From NCBI RefSeq assembly GCF_027579695.1, contig NC_083590.1, forward strand, positions 20,824,610 to 20,888,609: DNA of 64,000 nucleotides. Reading direction: 5' to 3'. Position 1 is the stretch's first letter. Each line of letters opens with the position of its first letter. The position numbers and the translations under genes were made by a program. The notes under the pieces are model-generated. The model was not told where the DNA came from and searched no databases. It worked only from the letters and a program-made list of their open reading frames with translations. The stretch is from Neoarius graeffei (Eukaryota; Chordata; Actinopteri; Siluriformes; Ariidae). Shown here in pieces: positions 42,311-53,255 of this stretch.

Positions 42311-43769
42311 TTGGAGGTATAACCGTTTGAGACACTTGAAGGCCATGATGTTGTCTCACTATCCTGACGAGTGTAAACACAGAGGTAACACTGAACAGCA
42401 GGAATCAAATCCCTTTTCCACCATGTGAATTTTATTCACGTTTGGTCAGACCTCAAACTGAAAAACCAAAAAAAAGTGTAAAACATCTGTAGCAAGGTGT
42501 GAAATTTTAAATGTTACTACTACAAATGTACATGTTGGTATTTCTGCATACGATAAAACTGCTTGGAGATAGAAAACTAGATCTTCAGGCAGAATACAGC
42601 CTCCTGAAAACCCACAGATGTCCAGGTAAAAATTATACCAATCCCCAAACAAGTCATTATGAGCTTTATGGACAATTTACAAGCCGTCATTAAGTACCAG
42701 ACGCCTACCTTTCCTACCCTGATCGACGCCTTTGGACACGACGCAGCACCGAGACTGAGACCAGCTGAGACTGAGGAGATGTTTTGACTCGCTGTTATGT
42801 TTTGTTTTTGCTGTAAAATCGCTCAGCTGTAAAGCGCAAGACAGGATATCAGTGGAACAGGTGCCTTTCTCTGACAAACACACTCGCAGATGATCAGAAC
42901 ATCAACATATTTTTATTATTATAATACTCAGCTCCTGAAACAAGATGACTGAATAACTTGCCCTTTGTGTGAACCGGGTAAGTGGGATCAGACTGCAAGC
43001 AATGACACTTGCAGATTTCAGAACGTTCAGGAATGTCCAAATTAGGCAGAGCAGTGATGAGGAACACAACACAGGAAATCCTTTATCCTGTCTCGCAAGC
43101 ATTTACACACACACACACACACACACACCTTTCACCAAACTCCAGAAAGTGGACATTGCTTACAGAGATAGAATATGCCACCATGTGACTGTACGCTTCA
43201 TGGTAAAGCATCAATCAACAAAGTGGTAATGCAATAAAACAGTTACTGTTACTACCCCAGTCTTGATTAGTTTCCAATAACAGCATGTCCAAATTGTTTT
43301 AAAGGTACATACACACCCAGTAGGTACTCGCCACTTGGGAGGTGCTCCTGAATGGTGCAACAGAAAACCGATCACTGGCATCTGTGAGCTCATGTATACG
43401 GAAGCGGGCGGATAGCGCTTTCCTCCAACAAAAGCTGGGGTCACATGCCTCAGAGGAAGCACATGATGACCTTTGGCCTCCCTGGTTGGTAGCTGTTGTG
43501 TGATAGAAGAGACCTAGTGGGTGGGAATTGACCATGACTAAATTAGAGAGAAAATTGGGGAATAATAATAATAATAATATCACCACCACCACACTGGATG
43601 ATGTGATTACTAGAGACCATGGAACTTCAATGAAATTTGGTGACTTGTAGCAATGGCGGGTGAAAGAACCCTTGGTGGTGTGAACTGAGCGAGTACAGAG
43701 TTAAACTAATCTCATAATTGAGGCAGCTACCAACAAAGCGAGCGAAGGTCGACCAACAGAGGAGTTATA
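42311..43769. other. Upstream DNA without recognised gene
   Basis: No gene or repeat ends recognised apart from a (CA)n tract at about 43104-43128 and a short (AAT)n at 43562-43580. Confidence 0.5.
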
Positions 43770-44285
43770 AATAACTATTCTACCCACATTCACTGGATAT
43801 GAGCAATCGCGTGCTCTGACTACTCTACTACTAGGATATCAGCTCATATCCCGTGAGTAGAGAAAAACAAAATGGCGGCGCGTGTTGCTGAACCAACCGA
43901 GGACGAAATAAAAACTCTACTCCAGAACAAAACCCCAAAAAAATACAAAAACAAGCAACAAAATATGGAATAAAAGTATTTGCTGGTAAGAACGCATCTT
44001 TTTTTATTTTTCAAGAATTATAATTATAGCATTTTTCACAAATTGGTCCTGTCACTTCGCTGGTTTGTTGACATTCTAAGCGGAACGTTTTGTACAGAGT
44101 TTTTATTTATCGAATTTGCAAAAAATAAAAATGCTCCATTTCTCAAAATCCAGTGAATATGGATAGAATAAAACAGTTACTCCACTCACTCTCGTCGTAC
44201 ATGGCTTATAGCCAATTTAGTGCTACGCGCCTCGTCGGCTATTAGCTCACGTACGACTTGATTTCATGGAATTATTGTATTTATA
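43770..44285 (+). mobile_element. YR-exon repeat family 1, copy C (best preserved)
   Basis: Begins CTATTCTACCCACATTCACT; inverse CCAGTGAATATGGATAGAAT near 44145. The exon starts at 43872: [20 protein letters not shown], then TPKKYK..., and ends at the KYGIKVF(A)|GGTAAG donor in a shifted frame. The last 100 bp (TCGTCGTACATGGCTTATAG ... CTATTAGCTCACGTACGACT) fold on themselves. A V-SINE inserted immediately downstream. Confidence 0.7.
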
Positions 44286-44311
44286 TTTAAAAAAAAAAAA
44301 AAACCTATACA

Positions 44312-44686
44312 GGGGCGGCATGGTGGTGTAGTGGTTAGCGCTGTCGCCTCACAGCAAGGTGGTCCTGGGTTTGAGCCCCGGGGCCAGCGAGGGCCTTTCT
44401 GTGTGGAGTTTGCATGTTCTCCCCGTGTCCGCGTGGGTTTCCTCCGGGTGCTCCGGTTTCCCCCACAGTCCAAAGACATGCAGGTTAGGTTAACTGGTGA
44501 CTCTAAATTGACCGTAGGTGTGAATGTGAGTGTGAATGGTTGTCTGTGTCTATGTGTCAGCCCTGTGATGACCTGGCGACTTGTCCAGGGTGTACCCCGC
44601 CTCTCGCCCGTAGTCAGCTGGGATAGGCTCCAGCTTGCCTGCGACCCTGTAGAAGGATAAAGCGGCTAGAGATAATGAGATGAGAT
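44312..44686 (+). mobile_element. V-SINE copy 6
   Basis: Full-length young copy; head GGGGCGGCATGGTGGTGTAG, complete core and tail GAGATAATGAGATGAGAT. The perfect duplication ACCTATACA lies at 44303-44311 and 44687-44695. Confidence 0.94.
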
Positions 44687-46071
44687 ACCTATACAACCAG
44701 ACCTGGAATATCCACTTGTGACCAAATGCCAGCTACAAAGCGATGGGTGACAACTGAATCACTTTATGCGTGCACAGCCCTTTATACAACATCAATTGGC
44801 CAAACATTATCATGTATTATTTACTAAAGAACACCACATCTTAACTGTATACGTTTCCGTTTAACGTTGTGGAACGTCGACTAAACAAGTTCTGGTTATC
44901 ACTGACGCTGGAGACTCTTTTGATAAAATGTTAAACGTCACCTTACATATCACCAGCTGTACATTTTTCTTTGTTAAATAACACTTTTTTTTAATCTCTT
45001 ATTATTAGGTTCAAATTGTGTCCATATTACAAATCTCTGGGAAAGTGGTTACGATGGAAACAATACCATATCAGAATGAGTGCATTGACAAACTTATGAT
45101 GAATTCATCAAAAATGTACAAGCAAGCAATCAGATTCAAGAGTTTAAAGAAAGATAACCAAGTATTGTGGTACGAAGAATCAACATCTTATTGTTTTTGT
45201 CGAGTGGTACATTCCCCGCTTCTGCAGCTGGGACTTCTCAAAAGACAAGCTGATGTTATTCTGATGTCAGAGGGTTTCCTGTCTGAGACTCACAGCTGGA
45301 CCTTCAGGCTTGTGAAAAAATCCCAAAGAGGAAAAGACAACAGTTTTCTCTCACACACACACACACACACACACTTTTACAGCTTTTATACTTTCAAAAA
45401 TGAGGTCTCACCTGAAAGTTCTTGTCTCTTCATTCAATCAGTATTCTCTATTGAGCATATATGTATACAAATCAGTGATCTACAACGCGAAGAAAACATC
45501 CCTCGTTCTTCTCCTCAAGATCTCAGCTGGAGGGTCAGACAGAGCCCTTTTTAATTGACCGGATCAGTGCAAATCTCAAAAAACTCTCACTGCAGGGAAA
45601 TGCTTGCAATCACCATGCAAAAATCCCCCTGTGATTCAGGATTTCCCTTTTAACCTCCCACAGTGTGGAAATGCAAACTACAGACAGGCTTTTCCCTCCC
45701 TCCATCTCCAAACTCCTCATTCCTTCTCTAAGGCAACGGGCAGAAAGGTCTCGTCTCTGAAGAGCCTGAAAAGGTCAGACAGCTCCAAGTATGAGCCTTG
45801 CATAAATTATCTTTCCTTCATGAGATGTCTGAAAGACTGTTCCCTTTCACTTACATTCCAGATCGGACTCGGAAATGTAACTGTGCCAGCAAGTAAGGAG
45901 TAAAACACATGCTGAGTTTTAGGGACTTATGGGAAACCAACAAACGAACCGACGACAGGGTGGTGTAATGTAGCCTGGCGTGAAACAGACTTCCTGTTAC
46001 CACCCTGAAGTTGATTATTTTCCTGCAACAGCGTGTCCTGAAGTGTTTCATTCCTCTGACAAACATTACAT
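44687..46071. other. Upstream DNA; possible conserved noncoding block
   Basis: Appears single-copy. A 178-codon plus-strand frame at 45018-45554 has no recognisable domain, runs through a (CA)n tract (45353-45376) and is probably chance. 45590-45800 is unusually evenly composed and repeat-free; it could be regulatory, but only cross-species alignment would show it. Confidence 0.45.
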
Positions 46072-46075
46072 TTAA

Positions 46076-47147
46076 AGGGGAACTGAAGGCAAATTTTTTA
46101 ATCAAAATTCTCTCTCATTTTATTAAATATCGGAATGCATTTCTGATCACTATTTTGTCACTGCTATAGCATGTTATGAGTGTTTGAAATATGCTCTGTA
46201 GTATAATCAGTCCATTTGTTAAAGCAATGGCCGTAAACAAGATTCGTTGAGACCTGTGCGAGACATCGTAGGACGGAAGTAAAACGTACAACGGAAATCA
46301 AAGTCACCGACATCTGCCAGCATTCCCCGTGTCTGAAATCTCTCACTCGTTCACTACTCCCTATATAGGGAATTACTATATAGAGGACTGTATAGTGAGC
46401 TCATTGATAAAATGACAAAACGCTTTCGGACACTAGTCAGTCGCGTTGGCATTTACGTCATTGCTGTCGCACAATTAAAACGTGCCAGATCAGTCGGCTG
46501 GTGGGTTTCAAAATAATAAATACATGCGTGTGTTTTTGTGATAAATCCATATTATACTGAGCATATAATTTCCCACATTAATAAATACAAAAGTACCTGC
46601 ACCTTTCAGGTTTTTTTTTTTTTTTTAAATCAAGGCTGAATACTTTTCTTCTTTGCGGCTATCTTGTATTAAATCAAATTTGAGGCTTTTAATTTGATTT
46701 CTTTCAGCGCAACCACAAAAAAAAAAAAAAGACGTGTGCACCCTCTTTCAAATGCTGATGTAATCAAGCTGGAAGTTTTGTTTGTTTTGATAGCAATCAG
46801 GAAAGTTTGAATAAAAGTAGGCAGTAATCGTCATTTAAACTCATTTTTGTGCAATATTTCATTTGGAAAACAGTTTTCAAAATGGCGGCGCTGACACCTG
46901 GCTGACCCTTCACGTTTCGAAGTCTCGCACAAGTCTCATGAAGACCGTGTGGATAAGCGACGCCTGCCGTGGACCAAACGAACTAAATTCAACACGGCTA
47001 AAAACCGAATAGGCCGATAAGTATAATATTTAATTGCAATTAGTTGCCAATACGAGTCACGATATAAGGTTACTAAAACCGAAAACGTAATTGAATAACA
47101 CGTTAATTAAGAAATAAAGCAAGTTTAAAAATTACTTCCGTTCCCCT
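46076..47147. mobile_element. TTAA-flanked non-autonomous element, copy 2
   Basis: Same ends as the element at 8930-9599 (AGGGGAACTGAAGGC and, inverted, AAGGGGAACGGAAGTA), with TTAA at 46072-46075 and 47148-47151. Shared interior: GAGACCTGTGCGAGACATCG, ACGTTTCGAAGTCTCGCACA and CCGTGGACCAAACGAACTAA. It is longer by an internal insertion at about 46323-46730. Confidence 0.8.
46323..46730 (+). mobile_element. Insertion inside TTAA element, poly(A)-ended
   Basis: Absent from the paralogue at 8930-9599, where CATCTGCCAACG runs on into TCAAAAGACGCG. The insert starts near TTCCCCGTGTCTGAAATCTC and ends with a run of about 14 A before GACGTGTGC, suggesting a retroposed copy or another repeat (CCCTATATAGGGAATTACTA is a common fish repeat phrase). 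No frame. Confidence 0.55.
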
Positions 47148-47379
47148 TTAATGCTGCAAAACATCCCTAAAACAAGCTAGTTTCTATTACTTACATTTCA
47201 GCAGCTATAGGATTTACAGTCATTCCTTTTTTCTCTCTCAAGTGAAGTTACTATGACAACAAACACAGCATCACGTGCAATCGAAGACTTGTCAGAAAAA
47301 TGTCAAAACCTGGTTGTGATTAGGATAACTAACACCACAACCACAAACTAGATTGGAGACTGTGACTAAAAAGGTCACA

Positions 47380-47790
47380 GTGATTTGCGCTAGCTGTTAC
47401 AAACCAAGACGTCTGGTCACTGTACCCGATAGATCCGGAATGGTAAGAGATAGAGAATGACGCTTAGTGAAGAAAAGTTGTGCCTTGCTGCCCTGAACAA
47501 AATTAAAAAAATTTTTTTTAAATGATTGGAAAAATCATGACAATTGACAGGAGTTATAAGTGATTGGGAAAAAAAAAGCCCCTTTTTCATGGATCATTCC
47601 AGTTCGCTGATCCAGATCAGCACCAAAAGTCACAGCAATATAATTCAGCCCAGAGGTATTCTTCATATGAAATTTGATGATGACTGGGTGAAAACTAAGG
47701 GAGAAATAGCATCCTAAAAATGTTAGGAGAATAATAATAAGAAGAAGGAGAAAGTCAAAAAGATCCTGAGTGAGAATAACAATTTGCGCC
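47380..47790 (-). repeat. Interspersed repeat family S, copy 1
   Basis: The reverse complement matches 53600-54400: TTCCAGTTCGCTGATCCAGA, CCTCTGGGCTGAATTATRTT, CATTCTCTATCTCTTACCAT and GACCAGACGTCTTGGTTTGT. Non-coding. Copy 2 has an additional insertion (53934-54285). Confidence 0.7.
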
Positions 47791-48280
47791 ATTGCTGCTC
47801 GAGCAAATTAATAAACTTTAACTGTACAACTCATTTTACACAAAATTTCAATACTTGTGTGTATCTTTTATTTTGTCTCCACAGTTAGTAGCATAGCCTT
47901 CATTAGCTCAAGCTACTCGATTAGCACCATAAACAGTACCTACTCAGTTAACACCACAGCCCCAATGGTAAGCATCACTTATCATATTTATATCCAAATT
48001 CGTAAATTCATGGCTCAGTTCAACAAGATTCATTCACTTTGCACTATAGACGTGTTTCCTCAGACAGTCATTCAGTACGTTTACATGCACGTCCAAATCG
48101 AGCTGCTGTTGGTAATCGAGCAAAGGGTCCCAGCAGGGGTGCCAGAGAAATCCAATCCTACATGCACAAGTGAAATCGGGCTATTGTGCAAGGTGCATTG
48201 TGCACCCGAGCCACACGTGGCGCTACACGCCCCATCGTGTTGGTACACTTCCGGTTGTCGTCATGAAGAAGAGCTTATAG

Positions 48281-48363
48281 TGTTGCCAGATACTGCTGAC
48301 GTTTTCCAGCCCAAAACATGTTCAAATCCGCTAAAATGCACTTAAAACCCCCAATCTGGCAAC
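48281..48363. mobile_element. 85-bp mini-element 'TGTTGCCAGAT', copy 1
   Basis: Bounded by AGTGTTGCCAGAT and ATCTGGCAACACT, exact 13-bp inverted repeats (one base beyond the given limits on each side). The interior TTTTCCAGCCCAAAACATGT and AAAATGCACTTAAAAC matches the second copy at 56678-56783, which lies in a different host element and orientation. Confidence 0.65.
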
Positions 48364-48458
48364 ACTAGCAGTTCCGTGTTCAAGCTGTTAGGCTTTTTTT
48401 TTTTTTAGACTATGGCTACAAACTGTCTGGCGCAGACCACTGTTTTGTAAGACAACTT

Positions 48459-48830
48459 CATCTCATATCATCTCTAGCCGCTTTATCCTTCTACAGGGTC
48501 GCAGGCAAGCTGGAGCCTATCCCAGCTGACTACGGGCGAAAGGCGGGGTACACCCTGGACAAGTCGCCAGGTCATCACCGGGCTGACACACCGACACAGA
48601 CAACCATTCACACTCACATTCACACCTATGGTCAATTTAGAGTCACCAGTTAACCTAACCTGCATGTCTTTGGACTGTGGGGGAAACCGGAGCACCCGGA
48701 GGAAACCCACGCGGACACGGGGAGAACATGCAAACTCCACACAGAAAGGCCCTCGCCGGACCCGGGGTTCGAACCCAGGACCTTCTTGCTGTGAGGCGAC
48801 AGCGCTAACCACTACACCACCGTGCCGCCC
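48459..48830 (-). mobile_element. V-SINE copy 7
   Basis: Full-length on the minus strand. The perfect 12-bp duplication GTAAGACAACTT lies at 48447-48458 and 48831-48842. Confidence 0.94.
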
Positions 48831-49715
48831 GTAAGACAACTTATTTTGCACAATAATATTTTTCTAAAGTCCATTTTTTGCTTACAAAAAAATATTTTTT
48901 TTTTGCTTACAATTTAACTTGTCTTAATAAACACACAAAAAGTTCAATTGTTTTGTTTTTATTGACATTCTTCAGATGTTGGACATATAAACACACACAC
49001 AAATACAATGACTTGTTTATGTACACAATTCACAGCTATGCAACAGCTGTACAGATGTATTTGGTGATACAGTAAGTGAGCTAAATTTTAACAGTGCAAA
49101 CAATGCCACAAAAAGAAAAGATTCATGCCATTGTCATGATTCGTTGTCATGCCGACCGAGGCTGTTGTGTTTCCCGCTTGTGGTCTCGTCACTCGTCACT
49201 TCCGGAAGTAGCTCGACAACTAGCTCGATAGGGTATACATGCACAAACTAGCTCGGCAGAAATCGCATAAACTAGGTCGTGTAGCTCGATTCCGAGAAAT
49301 CAAGTTCGGTTCAATTTCAGCCGAATTAAGGTGTATACATGGCATTTTGAACTTCGATTTCAGTCGAGCAACGGCAGAAATTCGATTCTCTCTATGTGCA
49401 TGTAAACGTAGTGAGTGTCATTACGTTTTGGTAGCACAGATCACACAGTTAGCGACACTTTGTTAGCGTCGTAAACCAGTCAGCACCACAGCTTTCATAA
49501 GCTGCCACTGTTAAATGAGAATCTAAAAATACTACTAAAAAAACAAACAAAAAATAAACCCCGAAACATTTCTTTTTAAAAAGCTCACGCTGAACCTCAA
49601 ACATATACAAATGTCACAATTTTTAACCTTAAGCTACAGATGGTGCCAAATTGCAAATAAAATAAAAAAAAAATCTTGATGTCAATGAACCTAAAGTTTT
49701 ACTTTATACAGTGTA

Positions 49716-51321
49716 CAGTGGCATGCAAAAGTTTGGGCACCCTTGCTGAAAATGTCTGTTACTGTGAATAGTTAAGTGAGCAGAAGATGAACTGATCACC
49801 AAAAGGCATAAAGGTAAAGACTAGACATTTCTTTTCAGCGTTTTCTGCAAGATTTGTGTATTGTTTTGTACGATTGGAGAGTGAAAAAAGAAAAGGAACA
49901 CCATGCAAAAGTTTGGGCACCCCAATACATTTGAGTTCTCAGGTAACCTTTACCAAGGTTCCAGACCTTAATTAGCTTATTGAGCTGTGGCTTGTTCAAA
50001 TTCTTCATTAGGAAAGGTCAGATGATGCAGATTTCAAAGCTGTATAAATTCTCTGACTCCTCAAACTTGTCCCTAAAATCAACCGCCATGGGCTCCTCTA
50101 AGCAACTTCCTCGCATTCTGAATAATAAAATAATTGATGCTCACAAAGCAGGAGAAGGCTACAAGAACGTAGCAAAGTGTTTTCAGGTAGCTGTTTCCTC
50201 AGACTGTAATGTTATTAAGAAATGGCAGTGAACAGAAACAGTGGAGATCAAGGTGAGGTCTGGAAGATGAAGAAAACTTTCTGAAAGAACTACTCGTTGG
50301 ATTGTTAGAAAAGCAAATAAAAACCCGTTTGACTGCAAAAGACCTTCAGAAAGATTTAGCAGACCCTGGAGTGGTGGTGCACTGTTCTACTATGCAGCGA
50401 CACCTGAACAAATATGACCTTCATGGAAGAGTCATCAGAACACCACCTTTCCTCCGTCCTAGCCACAAAATTCAGCATCTGAAGTTTGCAAATAAACATC
50501 TAAGCAAGCCTGATGCATTTTGGAAACAAGTCCTGTGGACTGATGAAATCAAAATAGAACTTTTTGGCCACAATGTGCAAAGGTATGTTTGGAGAAAAAA
50601 GGGGGCCAAATTCCAGGAAAAGAACACGTCTCCAACTCTGAAGCATGGGTGTGGATCGATCATGCTTTGGGGCTGTGTTGCAGCCAGTGGCACAGGGCAC
50701 ATTTCATTGGTTGAGGGACGCATGGATTCGAATAAATACCAGCAAATTCTGGAAGCAAACATCACACCATCTGTAAAAAAATTGAAGTTAAAAAGAGGAT
50801 GGGTCCTACAATAAGACGATGATCCAAAACACACCTCAAAATCTACAATGGAATACCTCAAGAGGCACAAGCTGAAGGTTTTGCCCTGGCCCTCACAGTC
50901 CCCTGACCTAAACATCATTGAAAATCTGTGGATAGAGCTCAAAAGAACAGTACATGCAAGACAGCCCAAGAAACTTGTAGAACTGGAAGCCTTTTGCAAG
51001 GACGAATGCACAAATATCCCCCAGGTAAGAACTGAAAGATTATTAGCTGGCTACAGAAAGTGTTTACAAGCTGTGATACTTGCCAAAGGGGGTGTTACTA
51101 AGTACTGACCATGTCAGGTGCCCAAACTTTTGCTTCGGGCCCTGTTCATTTTTTGTCATTTTGAAAATGCTAAAGATGAAAATAAAAAAAATAAAAAAAT
51201 TTTTGCTTTAAATATAAAGGGAATGAGTCTTTTGGAATACGCGTTTTGGAGATCAGTTCATCTTCAACTTGCTTAACTGTTCACAGTAACAGCAATTGTG
51301 CCAAACTTTTGCATACCACTG
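49716..51321 (+). mobile_element. Tc1-family transposon, near full length (1.6 kb)
   Basis: Outer ends CAGTGGCATGCAAAAGTTTG and, inverted, CAGTGGTATGCAAAAGTTTG; TA at 49714-49715 and 51322-51323. About 200 bp inside each end the AAAAGTTTGGGCACC motif recurs (49914 and, inverted, 51119), the paired direct-repeat arrangement of IR/DR Tc1 elements such as Sleeping Beauty. The single gene inside is disrupted. Confidence 0.94.
50088..51108 (+). pseudogene. Tc1-like transposase, inactivated
   Basis: A cut-and-paste DDE transposase. Starts MGSSKQLPRILNNKIIDAHK, a helix-turn-helix N-terminus. Breaks seen: TGA at 50229-50231, TGA at 50268-50270, a one-base frame change near 50310-50330 and TAA at 50812-50814. 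The catalytic region is otherwise legible: VLWTDEIKIELFG (first Asp), DDDPKHTSKS just after the last stop (second Asp), and SPDLNIIENLWIELK (Glu), about 34 residues after the second Asp (DD34E). The reading ends ILAKGGVTKY. No restored product is implied; this copy cannot make a full transposase. Confidence 0.94.
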
Positions 51322-51467
51322 TATGTACTTCAGGAAACTATAGTGTGCACTGTTTGTGCTTGATTTCTGAGCTTCTGGAAAGCTATTATTGATCATTTCT
51401 TGGGGTCAGTGCAAACATGTTATCAGAGGTGTGGGTATTTCTTTGTAGCCATGATGATTGATCTAAG

Positions 51468-51830
51468 GTGGCACTGTGGTGTAGTGGTTAGCACCCTCAC
51501 CTCACAGCAAGAAGGTTCTGGGTTTGAGCCCAGCAGCTGGCAAGGGCCTTTCTGTGTGGAGTTTGCATGTTCTCCCCATGTCCGCGTGGGTTTCCTCCGG
51601 GTGCTCCGGTTTCCCCCCCAGTCATGCAGGTTAGGTTAACTGGTGGCTCTAAATTGACCGTAGATGTGAATGTAAATGGTTGTTTGTCTCCATGCGTCAG
51701 CCCTGCGATGACCCAGAGACTTGTCCAGGGTGTACCTCACCTCTCACCCATAGTCAGCTGGGACAGGCTCCAGCTTGCCTGCGACCCTGTAGAATAGGAT
51801 AAAGCGGCTAGAGATAATGAGATGAGATGA
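51468..51830 (+). mobile_element. V-SINE copy 8, older
   Basis: GGTGGCACTGTGGTGTAGTG head; core present but with a deletion (AGTCATGCAGG lacks CCAAAGAC) and many substitutions. The tail GATAATGAGATGAGAT is retained. Duplication not identified. Confidence 0.88.
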
Positions 51831-51844
51831 AAATCACACTGTAA

Positions 51845-52268
51845 TGCACTATTGTAGTCAAGACCACCTAAACCGAGACCAAAGTGTATTGAGACCAAGA
51901 CAAGATTGAGACTTTGAGGGGTTGAGATCAAGTCAAGACCAGAACAGAACAGTGTTTGTGATGGGACGGGAGAGGGGTGACGGCCATTAACAGGAAAAAA
52001 AATTTCAAATTAGCAAGGAGTCATGTTATTGGTTGCATTTGAAGCAGGAAATTTTACATCCAATCACAGTTATGATGTTAACAAATAAGTCAGACAATGC
52101 ACAGGGAATTTAGTGAAATCCCCACAGTTGTGGTCTTGAAATAAAATCCAGAGTCCTCTATGTCTGAGACCGAGACAAGACCAAGTAAAAATGCGGTTGA
52201 TTCCGAGAGTAGACCTCCAAAAAGTGGTCTTTAGACGAAGACTGGTCTCACATAGTACAACACTACTG
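51845..52268. repeat. MITE-like repeat 'GTCAAGACCAC'
   Basis: Left CTATTGTAGTCAAGACCACC; right TGGTCTCACATAGTACAACA, roughly inverted. The interior is rich in GAGACCAAGAC repeats, typical of a well-known teleost repeat. Boundaries approximate. Confidence 0.5.
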
Positions 52269-52491
52269 TAATGGTACTTGTTTTGGATGATGATGGAATA
52301 CATCCTTGAAGAAAACTTAAATTTCTTGCCAGTTAAAGCATTCTGGCGAAACTTTAATGTTACTGTTAAAGATTGGAAGCCTGACTGAATCTTTAAATGC
52401 TATGAAATCATCCAAGTGACTCCAAAACAATCAGCAACTGATTTGGTTAATGTGTACATATAACAGAATGATGAGATATTGCAGGAATGAG

Positions 52492-52678
52492 GAAACCATG
52501 GGCTAACGGTTAGAGAAGCAGCTTTGGGACCAAAAGGTTGCCAGTTTGATTCCCTGGACCAACAGGAATGGCTGAAGTGCCCGTGAGCAAGGCACCTAAC
52601 CCCCACCTGCTCTGGGTATGTTGTACGTCGCTCTGGACCAGAGTGTCTGCTAAATGCCAGTAATGTAATGATTAACAA
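52492..52678 (+). mobile_element. tRNA-derived SINE (HAmo/L2-tail type)
   Basis: GGGCTAACGGTTAGAGAAGC (A-box region), GCCAGTTTGATTCCCTGGAC (B-box region), body GAAGTGCCCGTGAGCAAGGC and tail GTGTCTGCTAAATGCCAGTA + ATGTAATG. The order matches fish tRNA-SINEs that borrow an L2-like tail. Confidence 0.75.
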
Positions 52679-53255
52679 ACGAGGCCTCTACCCCCTGTAC
52701 ATCATTCCGGAACTAGTCCCTAGTTACTGATATACACAGTACTGGATGTACAAATCCACAGTTGGATACTATTTAATGACAAGAACAAGAGTTATCGTTT
52801 CATCAATGGACTGATGTCTGAATAAAACTGACTACTTGAACATCCTGTTGCAGGGACGTTTTCCTGAAAAGTGAATCAAGTTTTACAGTAAACCACTACA
52901 AAACCCCGCAGCCTTCCACAAAGTGTGTGGCTAATGGCTGTTTATCTGCAGCTGATTTCGTGACTGCTCAGGGTCAGGCGTTATGTGATGGCCATCAGTC
53001 TTGGCCCAAGCTTCAAAGCTGCCAACGGCTGGCTGTTTATTTACACTCATTTTACAAAGGACGATAAGCATCACACATCAGAGACGAGGACGGAAAGGCC
53101 AAATCCTTTCTTCAGGCTAGAGAAACTTTTCATCATTAGATTCTGGCTACTAAACAGCTGAAGAAGAAACTTTTCACTGGCAAGTGCATTGAAAAAAACA
53201 AACAAACACTCATTCAAAAAACAGAACTAGAAAGATTGATCCCAATATAAATAAA
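52679..53255. other. Upstream DNA without recognised gene
   Basis: No repeat ends seen. 52910-53110 is relatively GC-balanced and might be a conserved regulatory block; no evidence beyond composition. Confidence 0.45.

Larger units (their letters stand above)
48073..49413. mobile_element. DNA element with CASTACGTTTACATGCAC ends
   Basis: Left CAGTACGTTTACATGCAC and right GTGCATGTAAACGTAGTG are inverted repeats. Internal inverted homology includes CAAATCGAG/CTCGATT and ACACTTCCGG/CCGGAAG. It contains a mini-element (48281-48363) and a V-SINE (48459-48830). No transposase frame. The GTTTACATGCAC terminus is a frequent teleost MITE motif; superfamily not fixed. Confidence 0.6.

Noticed and set aside
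45018..45554. 178-codon plus-strand open frame as a possible gene
   Set aside because: No recognisable domain, runs through a CA microsatellite (HTHTHTHT), and shows no splice or start context.
47857..48345. 162-codon plus-strand open frame
   Set aside because: It overlaps the end of a repeat and a TIR element; the translation resembles no family.
50472..51011. 179-codon minus-strand frame
   Set aside because: Shadow of the Tc1 transposase pseudogene on the opposite strand.
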